Shown: in pieces, positions 35,098 through 45,192 of the stretch
Layout: each line of letters starts with the position of its first letter
Position numbering within the stretch: the first letter of the stretch is position 1
NCBI GenBank assembly: GCA_032718475.1
Contig: JAUCBJ010001394.1
Span: forward strand, 1-49,108
DNA: 49,108 nucleotides
Direction of reading: 5' to 3'
Source of the DNA: Nemertoderma westbladi
Lineage: Eukaryota; Xenacoelomorpha; Nemertodermatida; Nemertodermatidae
Notes under the pieces: generated by a model
What the model saw: the letters and a program-made list of their open reading frames with translations, nothing else
Database searches by the model: none
What the model was told of the DNA's origin: nothing
Translations under genes and position numbers: made by a program

Positions 35098-36064
35098 TTA
35101 ACATAACAAAGCTAGGAGTCTGACTATACTACTATAATCGGCTTGCTGCATTGAAGCTGCACATTGAGATGCTATGCTGGCATATCGAAAATATTTTGGC
35201 CACCACCATGCAATCCATAATTGGCATTCTCCAATGCAGCATGCATTAAGAATGCTATAGCAGCTTATCGACAAAATTGCGCCGCCACAACTCCCTATCA
35301 CCCATGAAGCTAGATCATCCGCATCTTCAAGGCTAGTGTCCTTTAAGATGCGTCTCAAGAAAATCATGGGCTGCCACTATGACTATTCTCTCAATGGGGC
35401 TGCCAAATCACAAGATTGTGCACTGGCTGATCCTCACGGCGATAGCAATGTCCTGCAAAGCGGAGGCGGCTTTGTTCTAATGTCAAGCTTGGGGGAACCA
35501 ATTAGACACCTCCAATGATATATAGTGTCTGGTTGAAGATATGTGCATTGTACTTGACACAGTGAACCCGATGTAGCTTTCTTGTGAATGTGCCATTCAG
35601 AGATTTGGTGTCCTCAGCAGTTAGATCCCAGCATGGATTCCCATAGAGGAGTACTGGAACTAATGCTGCTCTAAATAATCGGACCTTTAGTTTCCGATTA
35701 ATTCTATGTGACTTCCAAATCCGGGAAAGCCTATTCAAGGCTGCCCATGCCTTTCCCTTATGTATTCGAAGGTCCCCTTTTGACTTCCGGTTCCATGATA
35801 CCAAGTAACAGATGTCGTTCACATGCTCAGCTCAAGCATACCATCCTTTGAGCTTATGCTCATACGACATACATTTCCTGAGGACTTTCAAAGTTAACTG
35901 TCATAATTTTGGTCTCTTTGGAGTTAAAAAAAAGACCAACACTAGAAGCAGCCTGTTCTAATGAGCTGAGGAGCCGTTGGGCTCCCTCTAGTGATTCTGA
36001 GAGTACTCCTAAGTCATCAGGAAAGTCTAGATCAGTTAGGAACTTACTTGGCAGGATTTCCTCG
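35098..36064 (-). pseudogene. LINE RT relic, minus strand
   Basis: On the minus strand, reading from 36064 down, the translation shows TDLDFPDDLGVLSESLEGAQ, LLSSLEQAASSVGLFFNSKE and then, after frame shifts, YLVSWNRKSKGDLRIHKGKA, WAALNRLSRIWKS and FRAALVPVLLYGNPCWDL. This is the palm and thumb of a LINE RT with FADD changed to FPDD. The 3' part (35100-35500) is noncoding or decayed. It is the same family as the split copy at 21640-21823 and 29046-29400, in the opposite orientation, and related in type to 10860-11652. Confidence 0.85.
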
Positions 36065-36622
36065 ACTTATGGATTAGGCCTAAGGACATGCGTAGAACAT
36101 AGTAAACCACAATTATTAATTAATAAGAATGCGTGTCAATGAAAATGTGTGTCCCCCAGGAGGAGTCCCCATAACACCTCGAATGGTTGTGTTTCATCGT
36201 CAACAGTAGACACAAAAATGTCGTTGAACCATCGTATATTGATCTGATTGCTACTGCAAAATTCTTATCAGGAATCCCACATAATGAAAATACGCTAAGA
36301 GGAGCTAGGGTCATAATGGTATGCTTACTTATGTTATACGTATATTTCGATATACGGATAGGGTTGATTGGAGAGGGGCGGGGAATATGAATTAAAGATT
36401 TATCAACCTCCAAACAGATGTAATGGTAAATAATGTGAAAACTTATGTATGCTGCAGTGTACTTAAACAAATTGTCAACTTTTTAATTAATAAATACATT
36501 ATTGCCTACTTGTTCTTGCATCTAAAACTAAAACTTGCAACTTTTATGTGTTTTCACCCTATTAATTAATTAATTAATTATTCACGAATTAATTAAAATA
36601 ATTAATCATTTAAATATTCCAG
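36065..36622. other. End of intron 2
   Basis: No gene or repeat is recognised apart from a TTAATTAA run at ~36560-36580. The exon 3 acceptor closes it at 36621-36622. Confidence 0.4.
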
Positions 36623-36865
36623 GTTATAGTTGTGCGGAATCCGGAACGGGAAGGTCTTATCCGAGCCCGGACAATCGGGGCACAGGCCGCTTCTCGGGGG
36701 GAGGTGGTAATATTCCTTGACGCCCACTGCGAATGTCTACCGAACTGGCTGCCGCCATTGCTGACCCCCATAGCGGAAGATAGGAGAACCATCGTGTGTC
36801 CAGTCATAGATGGGGTGGATCCATTCGACTTCAAGTACAACCAGATTTGGTACAGTTGGAACCAG
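36623..36865 (+). CDS. GALNT7-like: GalNAc-transferase exon 3: catalytic domain with DAH metal site
   Basis: Residues 215-295. The acceptor is TATTCCAG, and the exon opens [20 protein letters not shown], matching the REGLIRAR family block. FLDAHCE gives the DxH metal-binding motif at residues 247-249, followed by NWLPPLL and [17 protein letters not shown]. The last nine codons (NQIWYSWNQ) lie inside the first unit of a 33-bp tandem repeat that continues into the intron. Each unit ends in a consensus donor, CAG before GTAAGC. I chose the first donor (36866) because it gives nine residues between DFKY and GAFDW, the usual family spacing. Donors at 36899, 36932, 36965, 36998, 37031 and 37064 are also in phase and would each add 11 residues. 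An in-frame stop at 37082-37084 ends that series. Confidence 0.88.
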
Positions 36866-37410
36866 GTAAGCAACCGGATTTGGTACAGTTGGAACCAGGT
36901 AAGCAACCAGATTTGGTACAGTTGGGACCAGGTAAGCAACCAGATTTGGTACAGTTGGAACCAGGTAACCAACCGGATTTGGTACAGTTGGAACCAGGTA
37001 AGCAACCAGATTTGGTACAGTTGGAACCAGGTAAGCAACCAGATTTGGTACAGTTGGAACCAGGTAAGCAACCAGATTTGGTAAAGTTGGGACCATGTAA
37101 GCAACCGGATTGGGTACAGTTGGAACCAGGTAAGCAACCAGATTTGGTACAGTTGGAACCAGGTAAACAACCAAATTTGGTACAGTTGGGACCATGTAAG
37201 CAACCGGATTGGGTACAGTTGGAACCAGGTAAGCAACCAGATTTGGTACAGTTGGAACCAGGTAAACAACCAAATTTGGTACAGTTGGGACCAGGTAAGC
37301 AACCGGATTTGGTACAGTTGGAACCAGGTAAGCAACCAGATTTGGTAAAGTTGGGACCAGGTAAACAACCAGATTTGGTAAAGTTGGGACCAGGTAAGCA
37401 ACCAGATTTG
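36842..37410. repeat. 33-bp splice-donor minisatellite, array 1
   Basis: The unit is CAGATTTGGTACAGTTGGAA followed by CCAGGTAAGCAAC. The first unit is partly coding (end of exon 3), and each unit includes CAG before GTAAGC. There are about 17 units. Variants are GTAAACAAC, GTAACCAAC, CATGTAAGC and GGTAAAGTT. Because 33 is a multiple of three, frames stay open on both strands. Those frames are not genes. Confidence 0.97.
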
Positions 37411-37815
37411 GTGCGAACCACCTCCTCCGTATCTTGGCTGATAGGCTGCACCGTTCCTGGGGGCGACCTTTCAGCACCACGATGGGCTGGGTCCGAACTC
37501 GAGTCCAGTTCGTGATAATTCACAGGGCCTCCCATTGTCTACGGGGCTTGCGGGTGAAGTGGAGAAGTGGGCAGGGGTTTGAGGACGGTGCTGGGCTGCC
37601 AAGCAGTATTTAGAACAGCATTGGAGCCATGGCTGTACTGGTAGGCCTACTGTAATACTTTTATTTGTTTTTATTTCTATATTATTTTAAATGTTGCTAG
37701 GATACACTGTGGAAACAGCTGATGGTGGGTTTGCTATAGTTTTTTTTTTTTTTTTTTTTTTTTTTTGTTTAATGTGCTACTATGTTTTTTTTATGTTAAT
37801 ATACTGGGTTTGCAC
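37411..37815. repeat. Spacer, copy 1 of ~1.09-kb higher-order duplication
   Basis: The sequence begins GTGCGAACCACCTCCTCCGT and ends with TACTGGGTTTGCACC. It contains a 27-nt T run (37740-37766). It is repeated almost exactly at 38503-38893, offset 1092 bp, together with the adjoining 33-bp array. Confidence 0.9.
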
Positions 37816-38502
37816 CAGATTTGGTACAGTTGGGACCAGGTAAACAACCGAGATTTGGTACAGTTGGGACCAGGTAAACAACCAGATTTGGTACAGTTAG
37901 GACCAGGTAAGCAACCGGATTTGGTACAGCTGGAACCAGGTAAGCAACCAGATTTGGTAAAGTTGGGACCAGGTAAACAACCAGATTTGGTAAAGTTGGG
38001 ACCAGGTAAGCAACCATATTTGGTACAGTTGGAACCAGGTGAGCAACCAGATTTGGTAGGCCTACAGTTGGAACCAGGTAAACAACCAGAATTGGTACAG
38101 TTGGAACCAGGTAAGCAACCAGATTTGGTACAGTTGGAACCAGGTAAGCAACCACATTTGGTAGGCCTACTTTTTGAACCGGGTAAGCAACCAGATTTGG
38201 TACAGTTGGGACCAGGTAAGCAACCAGATTTGGTACAGTTGGAACCAGGTGAGCAACCAGATTTGGTAGGCCTACAGTTGGAACCAGGTAAACAACCGGA
38301 TTTGGTACAGTTGGAACCAGGTAAGCAACCAGATTTGGAACAGTTGGAACCAGGTAAACAACCAGATTTGGTACAGTTGGGACCAGGTAAGCAACCGGAT
38401 TTGGTACAGTTGGAACCAGGTAAGCAACCAGATTTGGTAAAGTTGGGACCAGGTAAACAACCAGATTTGGTAAAGTTGGGACCAGGTAAGCAACCAGATT
38501 TG
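37816..38502. repeat. 33-bp splice-donor minisatellite, array 2
   Basis: About 20 units, several carrying a TAGGCCTACAG insertion (near 38058, 38161, 38267). It ends with the same two GGTAAAGTTGGGACCAGG units as array 1, then the spacer again. Confidence 0.95.
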
Positions 38503-38893
38503 GTGCGAACCACCTCCTCCGTATCTTGGCTGATAGGCTGCACCGTTCCTGGGGGCGACCTTTCAGCACCACGAGGGGCTGGGTCCGAACTCGCGTCCAG
38601 TTCGCGATAATTCACAGGGCCTCTCATTGTCTATGGGGCTTGCGGGTGAAGTGGAGAAGTGGGCAGGGGTTTGAGGACGGTGCTGGGCTGCCAAGCAGTA
38701 TTTAGAACAGCATTGGAGCCATGGCTGTACTGGTAGGCCTACTGTAATACTTTTATTTGTTTTTATTTCTATATTATTTTAAATGTAGCTAGGATACACT
38801 GTGGAAACAGCTGGTGGTGGGTTTGCTATAGTTTTTTTTTTTTTTGTTTAATGTGCTACTATATGTTTTTTATGTTAATATACTGGGTTTGCA
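38503..38893. repeat. Spacer, copy 2
   Basis: This second copy of the 37411-37815 spacer differs by scattered substitutions and a shorter T run (13 nt against 27). Confidence 0.9.
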
Positions 38894-39545
38894 CCAGATT
38901 TGGTACACTTGGGACCAGGTAAACAACCGAGATTTGGTACAGTTTGGACCAGGTAAACAACCAGATTTGGTACAGTTAGGACCAGGTAAGCAACCGGATT
39001 TGATACAGCTGGAACCAGGTAAACAACCAGATTTGGTAAAGTTGGGACCAGGTAAGCAACCAGATTTGTACAGTTGGGACCAGGTAAACAACCGAGATTT
39101 GGTACAGTTGGGACCAGGTAAACAACCAGATTTGGTACAGTTGGGACCAGGTAAACAGCCAAATTTGGTACAGTTTGAACCAGGTAAACAACCAGATTTG
39201 GTACAGTGGGGAACAGGTAAACAACCAGATTTGGTACAGTTGGGACCAGCCAGGTAAACAACCAGATTTGGTACAGTTGGGAACAGGTTAGCAACCAGAT
39301 TTGGTACAGTTGGAACCAGGTAAGCAACCAGATTTGGTACAGTTGGGACCAGGTAAACAACCAGATTTGATACAGTTGGGACCAGGTAAACAACCAGATT
39401 TGGTACAGTTGGGACCAGGTAACAAATCAGATTTGGTTCATTCGTTCAACTGCCAGATTTGGTACACCTGGAACAAAGTAATCAACCAGATTTGGTACAG
39501 CTGGAACAAAACAATCATCCAGATTTGGTACAGTTAGAACCATGT
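38894..39545. repeat. 33-bp splice-donor minisatellite, array 3
   Basis: About 19 units, increasingly diverged at the right (TGGAACAAAGTAATCAACCA). Many have GTAAAC instead of GTAAGC. The remaining ~225 bp to exon 4 are unique. Confidence 0.93.
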
Positions 39546-39770
39546 ATGGAACCCTGCCGAATGTGGTCACCTTGGAACCAAATAATTGCTATTACCGATC
39601 AATCAATTGTTTAATTCTATGTATATCTCTGTACTAATAGGAATACAAATGAATTCGGAGATTTAATTTCTTAAGTGGTACTTTTTACTCCCTGTTTATT
39701 ATTGATGATATCGTTTTATCCAAAACAATAGCGTGGTTCACCAATTTGTTAAATTTATTGATTATCCCAG

Positions 39771-39977
39771 GGCGCCTTTGATTGGAATCTCAATTACAAA
39801 GAAGTCCCACGAGGCGACCGAGAGAAGAAAAAACACAGCCATGAGACCGAACCCTATGATTCTCCAGTTATGGCTGGGGGATTGTTTGCTGTTAATAGGG
39901 CATGGTTCTTTGAGTTGGGAGCTTACGACGCTGGCTTGGAGGTCTGGGGTGGTGAGCAGTATGAGATAGCCTTCAAG
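39771..39977 (+). CDS. GALNT7-like: GalNAc-transferase exon 4: Gal/GalNAc-T motif
   Basis: Residues 296-364. The acceptor is ATTATCCCAG, and the donor is a strong AAG before GTAAGT. It begins [15 protein letters not shown], the conserved FDW step after the DxH motif. It includes [20 protein letters not shown] (326-345) and [18 protein letters not shown] (347-364). This is the family's Gal/GalNAc-T motif, with WGGE at 354-357 forming part of the acceptor and catalytic loop region. It is phase 0 at both ends, and all expected residues are present. Confidence 0.93.
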
Positions 39978-40120
39978 GTAAGTTTATAGGGAGGGGAGCA
40001 GTTGGGATAGCCTTAGTCTTATGGGATAGCCCCATGACCTACTAAAGATAGAAAGCTTTTCTAGAAAACTTCTAATGTAAAATCCTTCAAAAATAAATAA
40101 AGTACGTCATTTAGTAGGTA

Positions 40121-41657
40121 ATGGATAGCCTATAACTTTAATTCCCTGCAGGTATGGGATAGCCTATAACTTTATTTCCTGCAGGTATGGGATAGCCTAT
40201 AACTTTATTTCCCTGCAGGTATGGGATAGCCTATTACTGTATTTCCCTGCAGGTATGGGATAGTCTGTTACTTTATTTTATTTCCCTACTGGTATGGAAT
40301 ATTCTATAACTTTATTTCCCTGCAGGTATGGGATAGCCTATAACTTGATTTCCCTGCAGGTATCATAGCCTATATCTTTATTTCCCTGCAGGTGTAACTG
40401 TATTTCCCCCCTGGTTTGGGATAGCCTAAAACTTTATTTCCCTGCAGGTATTGGATAGGCTATAACTTTATTTCCCTGCAGGTATGGGATAGGCTATAAC
40501 TTTATTTCCCTGCAGGTATGGATATTCTATAACTTTATTTCCCCCCTGGTTGGGGATAGGATACAACTTTATTTCCCTGCAGGTATGGGATATTCTATAA
40601 CTTTATTTCCCTGTAGGTATGGGATAGCCTATAACTAGATTTCCCTGCAGGTAGTATGATAGCCATTAACTTTATTTCCCTGCAGGTATAACTGTATTTC
40701 TCACCTGGTTTGGGATAGCCTAAAACTTTGTTTCCCTGCAGGTATGGGATAGGCTATAACTTTATTTCCCTGCAGGTATGGATATTCTATAACTTTATTT
40801 CCCCCCCTGGTTTGGGATAGGCTACAACTTTATTTCCCTGCAGGTATGGGATATTCTATAACTTCATTTCCCCCCTGGTTTGGGATAGCCTAAAACCTCA
40901 TTTCCCTGCAGGTATAGGATAGCCTATAACTTAATTTCACTGCTGGTATGGGATAGCCTATAACTTAATTTCACTGCTGGTATGGGATAGCCTATAACTT
41001 TATTTTCCTGCTGGTATGGGATAGTCTATAACTTTTATTTCTCTGCTGGTATAACTTTATTTCCCTGCAGGTATGCAATAGCCTATAACTTTATTTCCCC
41101 GCGGGTATGGGATAGCCTATAACTTTATTTCCCCACCAGCATGGGAAAGCCTATAACTTTATTTCCCCACCAGCATGGTATAGCCTATAACTTTATTTCC
41201 CCACCAGCATGGGATAGCCTATAACTTTATTTCCCTGCAGGTATAACTTTATTTCCCCCCTGGTATGGGATAGCCTACAACTTTATTTCCCTGCAGGTCT
41301 GGGATAGCCTATAACTTTATTTCCCCGTGGGTATGAGATCGCCTATAACTTTATTTCCCTGCATGTGTAACTTTATTTCCCCACGGGTATGGGATAGCCT
41401 ATAACTTTATTTCCCTGCAGGTATGGGATAGTCTATTACTTTATTTCCTTGCAGGTATGGGTTAATCTATAACATTTTTCCCGGCAAGTATGGGATAGTC
41501 TATTAGTTTATGCCCCCGCGGTTATGGGATAGCCTATAACTTTATTTCCCGGCATGTATGGGATAGCCATAACTTTATTTCCCTGCAGGTTTGGGATAGC
41601 CTTATAACTTTATTTCCCGGGAGGTATGGGCTAGTCTATAACTTTATTTCCCCACAG
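40121..41657. repeat. 34-bp splice-acceptor minisatellite filling intron 4
   Basis: The unit is TATGGGATAGCCTATAACTT followed by TATTTCCCTGCAGG, with ~45 diverged copies. Each complete unit contains a pyrimidine tract, CAG and GTATGG, the same layout as the real exon 5 acceptor (TTTCCCCACAG then GTATGGATG) at 41658, which is the last unit. Spliced in phase 0, an upstream unit would read V-W-D-S-L-stop. Variants include CCCCCTGG, CCCGCGGG and CCACCAGCATGG, which lose the acceptor. Confidence 0.95.
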
Positions 41658-41903
41658 GTATGGATGTGCGGCGGTCGCCTATTGAACGCTCCCTGCTCAC
41701 GGATTGGCCACATATACCGGCTACACGTACCAGGTTACCGGGGCAACCCCAGTCTGAAAACTTCCGGAGTCCCCGGAGTCAGTCTGTTGGAGAAGAACCA
41801 CATGAGAGTGGTGGAGGTCTGGATGGACGACTACAAACAGTACTTCTACAATAGTTACCCTCACCTGGTGGGCAAACCCTATGGGAATGTGACCCACTTG
41901 CAG
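41658..41903 (+). CDS. GALNT7-like: GalNAc-transferase exon 5: end of catalytic domain and linker
   Basis: Residues 365-446. The exon opens VWMCGGRLLNAPCSRIGHIY, including the conserved CSRxGH block whose His (382) is the third metal ligand in the family. It continues through MRVVEVWMDDYKQYFY to PYGNVTHLQ, the linker before the lectin domain. The true acceptor (TTTCCCCACAG) is the last member of a long array of near-identical acceptor copies filling intron 4. The donor reads CAG before GTTCGT, a weak match to consensus, but it is required: the frame stops after four more residues, and exon 6 continues the family alignment exactly. Confidence 0.9.
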
Positions 41904-42575
41904 GTTCGTAAAACCTAGAGAATATTTAACCCACATAAAAAATACGCAGCACACATCACATAAAATTAATTATGGTAAAAGTAAACGTTAGTTTAACACT
42001 CAGTGAACCTTATCCCACTCGGTAGTAAAATTAATTCTGAGATTCTTTGTAGAGAAAGTCTCTCAACTAACAACTTCCTGCTATGGATATTAGCTATTAA
42101 TTGTTAATATTGCAATTAACGTAATTAAATTATTTAAATAATTAACATAACATGGTCCATAATAAATTATACCGGAGACTTCCTGCTGTTATATTTCACT
42201 TTCTAGTTTAACCCCATGTGAATAATAACAGGTTTTCATTAAAAACCCAGGGTTTCTAAAGGGCTGAATTTAAAATTCTTTACAAATTCTTTATAATATA
42301 ACATTCCAATCGAATTTCAACCGAAAAGTGAAAACAATATGTTTTATTGGGTCTAGCCAGTGTTCATGTCTGCCTTATATCCTTAAATAGTAGATAAATG
42401 AGTATCAGTTTCCTCTGGGAAGTATAGTTCTGGGGGGACCCCACTGGAAATAAATCGTAAGACTGCGTAATCCTAAAGCCTAACGGCCGCATAAAAACTT
42501 GATTTACTTTTTATCAACCTTTTTTTTATTAGAAACTATAACAATATAATAAAGTACTACTTTACATACTTGCAG
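41904..42575. other. Intron 5
   Basis: This is a short A+T-rich intron without repeats or genes. It opens with the weak donor GTTCGT and closes with TACTTGCAG. Confidence 0.85.
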
Positions 42576-43028
42576 GAATTCCGTAAACGCGAGTGCCCGC
42601 ACTCGTTCCAATGGTTTGCAGACAACGTCCTCTACCAGGCCCTCCTGGACTACCCGCCGGCGGCGGCCAACGTGGCGTGGGGCGCAGTGCGGAACGCGGC
42701 CACCCAGACCTGTCTGGCGTTCGCCGGGGTCTCCTACGGGCAACGAGTCGGCCTGGCGGGCTGCCACGAGCGCTTCCGGTTGACGGAAGCCAAGGAACTC
42801 CTGTGGAACGAGCACTGCGTGCGACCGCGTAGCGACGGCACAGTCGAGAAGTATTTCTGCCACAATCGGCACAAGGACTACTTCGGGTGGACCTACAACC
42901 CGCGGTCCGCCCCGGGCCAGATTAGGTTCGAGAGACTAGACCGCTGTCTGGACGCCCGAGACAACGAGGTCCGTTTGGAATTCTGCGATTCCTCAATTAA
43001 ATCGCAGCAGTGGTCTATCACGCACTAG
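42576..43028 (+). CDS. GALNT7-like: GalNAc-transferase exon 6: ricin-type lectin domain and stop
   Basis: Residues 447-596 plus a TAG stop. The acceptor is CATACTTGCAG. EFRKRECPHSFQWF matches the family's cysteine-containing linker (F-R-x-x-x-C-x-S-F-x-W-F). From about residue 481 (AWGAVRNAATQTCL) the sequence reads as a ricin B-type lectin domain. It has paired cysteines, a DRCLDARDNEVRLEFC repeat and a terminal QQW (590-592), the classic QxW motif of this fold. The lectin domain directs the enzyme to already glycosylated substrates. The exon is markedly GC-rich compared with its surroundings, as expected for conserved coding sequence. Confidence 0.93.
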   Translation, partial: EFRKRECPHSFQWFADNVLYQALLDYPPAAANVAWGAVRNAATQTCLAFAGVSYGQRVGLAGCHERFRLTEAKELLWNEHCVRPRSDGTVEKYFCHNRHKDYFGWTYNPRSAPGQIRFERLDRCLDARDNEVRLEFCDSSIKSQQWSITH

Positions 43029-43076
43029 TATCCATCAATTACTTCGCAGTATTATATTATTACTTTGAAGCTCCTC

Positions 43077-43770
43077 ACAGAATTTGTTTACAAATTTTTG
43101 TGACGTCACAGAATTTGTATACTAATTTTTGTGACGTCTCTTAATTTAGTTTACTAATTTTTGTGACGTCAGAGAATTTGTATGCTAATTTTTGTGACGT
43201 CACTTAATTTAGTTTACTAATTTTTGTGACGTCACAGAAATTGTATGCTAATTTTTGTGACGTCACTTAATTTAGTTTACTAATTTTTGTGACGTCACAG
43301 TATTTGTATACTAATTTTTGTGACGTCACTTAATTTAATTTACTAATTTTTGTGACATCACAGAATTTGTATGCTAATTTTTGTGACGTCACTTAATTTA
43401 GTTTACTAATTTTTGTGACGTCACAGAATTTTTATGCTAATTTTTGTGACGTCACTTAATTTAGTTTACTAATTTTTGTGACGTCACAGAATTTGTATAC
43501 TAATTTTTGTGACGTCACTTAATTTAGTTTACTAATTTTTGTGACGTCACAGAATTTGTATACTAATTTTTGTGACGTCACAGAATTTGTATACTAATTT
43601 TTGTGACGTCACAGAATTTGTATACTAATTTTTGTGACGTCACTTAATTTAGTTTACTAATTTTTGTGACGTCACAGAATTTGTATACTAATTTTTGTGA
43701 CGTCACAGAATTTGTATGCTAATTTTTGTGACGTCACTTAATTTAGTTTACTAATTTTTTGTGACGTGAC
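43077..43770. repeat. 31/32-bp alternating minisatellite of CRE palindromes
   Basis: Units alternate ACAGAATTTGTATACTAATT and CTTAATTTAGTTTACTAATT, each joined by TTTGTGACGTCA, giving a ~63-bp dimer. About 20 copies of the 8-mer TGACGTCA are present. This is the full cAMP-response-element palindrome bound by CREB/ATF factors. The array starts ~50 bp after the stop codon, so it is either 3' UTR or immediate downstream DNA. Confidence 0.95.
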
Positions 43771-43796
43771 GTTTTTATTACCCGGATAAAAATCAG

Positions 43797-43802
43797 AATA
43801 AA
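43797..43802 (+). promoter_or_regulatory. Candidate polyadenylation signal
   Basis: AATAAA is the first clear hexamer after the GalNAc-transferase stop codon, just past the CRE array. If used, the 3' UTR would be ~790 nt and consist mostly of the array. Confidence 0.4.
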
Positions 43803-44063
43803 AATATATCATGATCCGTTAAAAAATATATATTTTTTGGGCGTTAACAACAAGATAGAGTTGAAAAACCGGAAAGGAAAGACAATACAAATTTATTTGG
43901 GGTCGTTTATGATAAATTGGCAGGTCAATAACATTATTGCAGTAAAACATATTATTAAATATAGTAAAATAAAGTAACACAACAAACATCCTACTGTAAG
44001 GGAAGCAAATATAATCACAACAATATTGTATTGAATCTGTCAAACCCTAAAATATAATATATC

Positions 44064-44221
<158 letters not shown>

Positions 44222-44401
44222 TACTGACTACAGTCGCAATGTATGCGGTAGTGTTGCCTTATAGCTGAGGGGACAAGTCGTAACGGTTGGGGTTTATTTC
44301 GAAAATATTAAAAAATATATTTAGTTAAGTTTCCGATTTCTTTTTAACTGCATATTTTTCATGATGATATTTTTATTTATGTCCATCCGATTACATTCCT
44401 C

Positions 44402-44501
44402 TAGGGTTTAAACGGCATCCCGATCCCGAAAAACCGGGGATCCCGAGATTGATAATCCCGGTCCCGGAAATCCCAAACAGATTGATCCCGTTTAAACACT
44501 A
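44402..44501. mobile_element. 100-bp TIR element, GGGATCCCG family
   Basis: TAGGGTTTAAACGG at the left pairs with CCGTTTAAACACTA at the right. The interior is GATCCCGAAAAACC-like and its complement. It is the smallest of three family members in the window. Flanking ATTCCT occurs on both sides, possibly part of a target duplication. Confidence 0.7.
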
Positions 44502-44898
44502 ATTCCTACCATAAAAACCTATTAATTGACCCAATTAATTGTAATTCTGTTATATTACAATATTATTCAGAGAAATGTAAAATATCTAAAACAGATTCAG
44601 AAACAATTCGGTAATTTATTAGCTGTAATTAAGTTAAGTTAACTTCACCCATTACACACAACACATTATTTATGTTATTAAATATCAAATATTATAATAT
44701 GTTAAATAAATATTTAAGGTGCAGTTTTTCCTTATTTACGTAATTGATGCTCTTGGCTTTGGTTTTACGTGTGGAATTGATCACATATTTCACAGTAACT
44801 GAATGTAATTTCTATGGTTGTGCCTTTACATTTAGTTAAATAATGGTTTATTTTTATTTAATTTTATATTTAATAATCTTTCTTTTATATTTCCGTGG

Positions 44899-45033
<135 letters not shown>

Positions 45034-45192
45034 ACTGGTATTGGTTGGATATATTTTTTTAATTTATGGGACCCCGATATATTGATTATCCTAATCGCTA
45101 TTCGGTTTGTATAAAAAAAAATCTCAACGGAGAATCGGTAAACTAACATTCACTTTTATCGTCGATCTCCCTCATTTTATTTATTACATGGT

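Larger units (their letters stand above)
15883..43028 (+). other. GALNT7-like: GalNAc-transferase gene locus, six coding exons (GALNT7-like)
   Basis: This is the gene-level entry. The product is a polypeptide GalNAc-transferase, which transfers GalNAc from UDP-GalNAc to Ser/Thr in the Golgi lumen and so starts or extends mucin-type O-glycosylation. Six exons join in frame with GT-AG junctions and give about 596 residues, a usual length for the family. The order is signal-anchor (exon 1), GT-A catalytic part (exons 2-3), Gal/GalNAc-T motif (exons 4-5) and ricin-type lectin domain (exon 6). Introns are about 4.4, 15.7, 2.9, 1.7 and 0.7 kb, all phase 0. From remembered family features (the REGLI-AR-IGAQ segment, [20 protein letters not shown] and a YG motif before the lectin), GALNT7 is the closest subfamily. 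GALNT7-type enzymes typically act on already glycosylated peptides, but that substrate preference is not visible here. Coding exons are GC-richer than the introns. Confidence 0.88.

Noticed and set aside
35098-35367. 89-codon minus-strand frame as a gene
   Set aside because: It lies in the decayed 3' part of the minus-strand LINE relic and has its homologous copy at 29100-29400.
36610-39537. Long open frames on both strands in intron 3 (for example [11 protein letters not shown] repeats)
   Set aside because: They come from a 33-bp repeat (multiple of three) without stops. Only the frame continuing exon 3 up to 37081 has a possible coding role.
42504-42872. 122-codon minus-strand frame opposite exon 6
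   Set aside because: It is an antisense shadow of a GC-rich coding exon.
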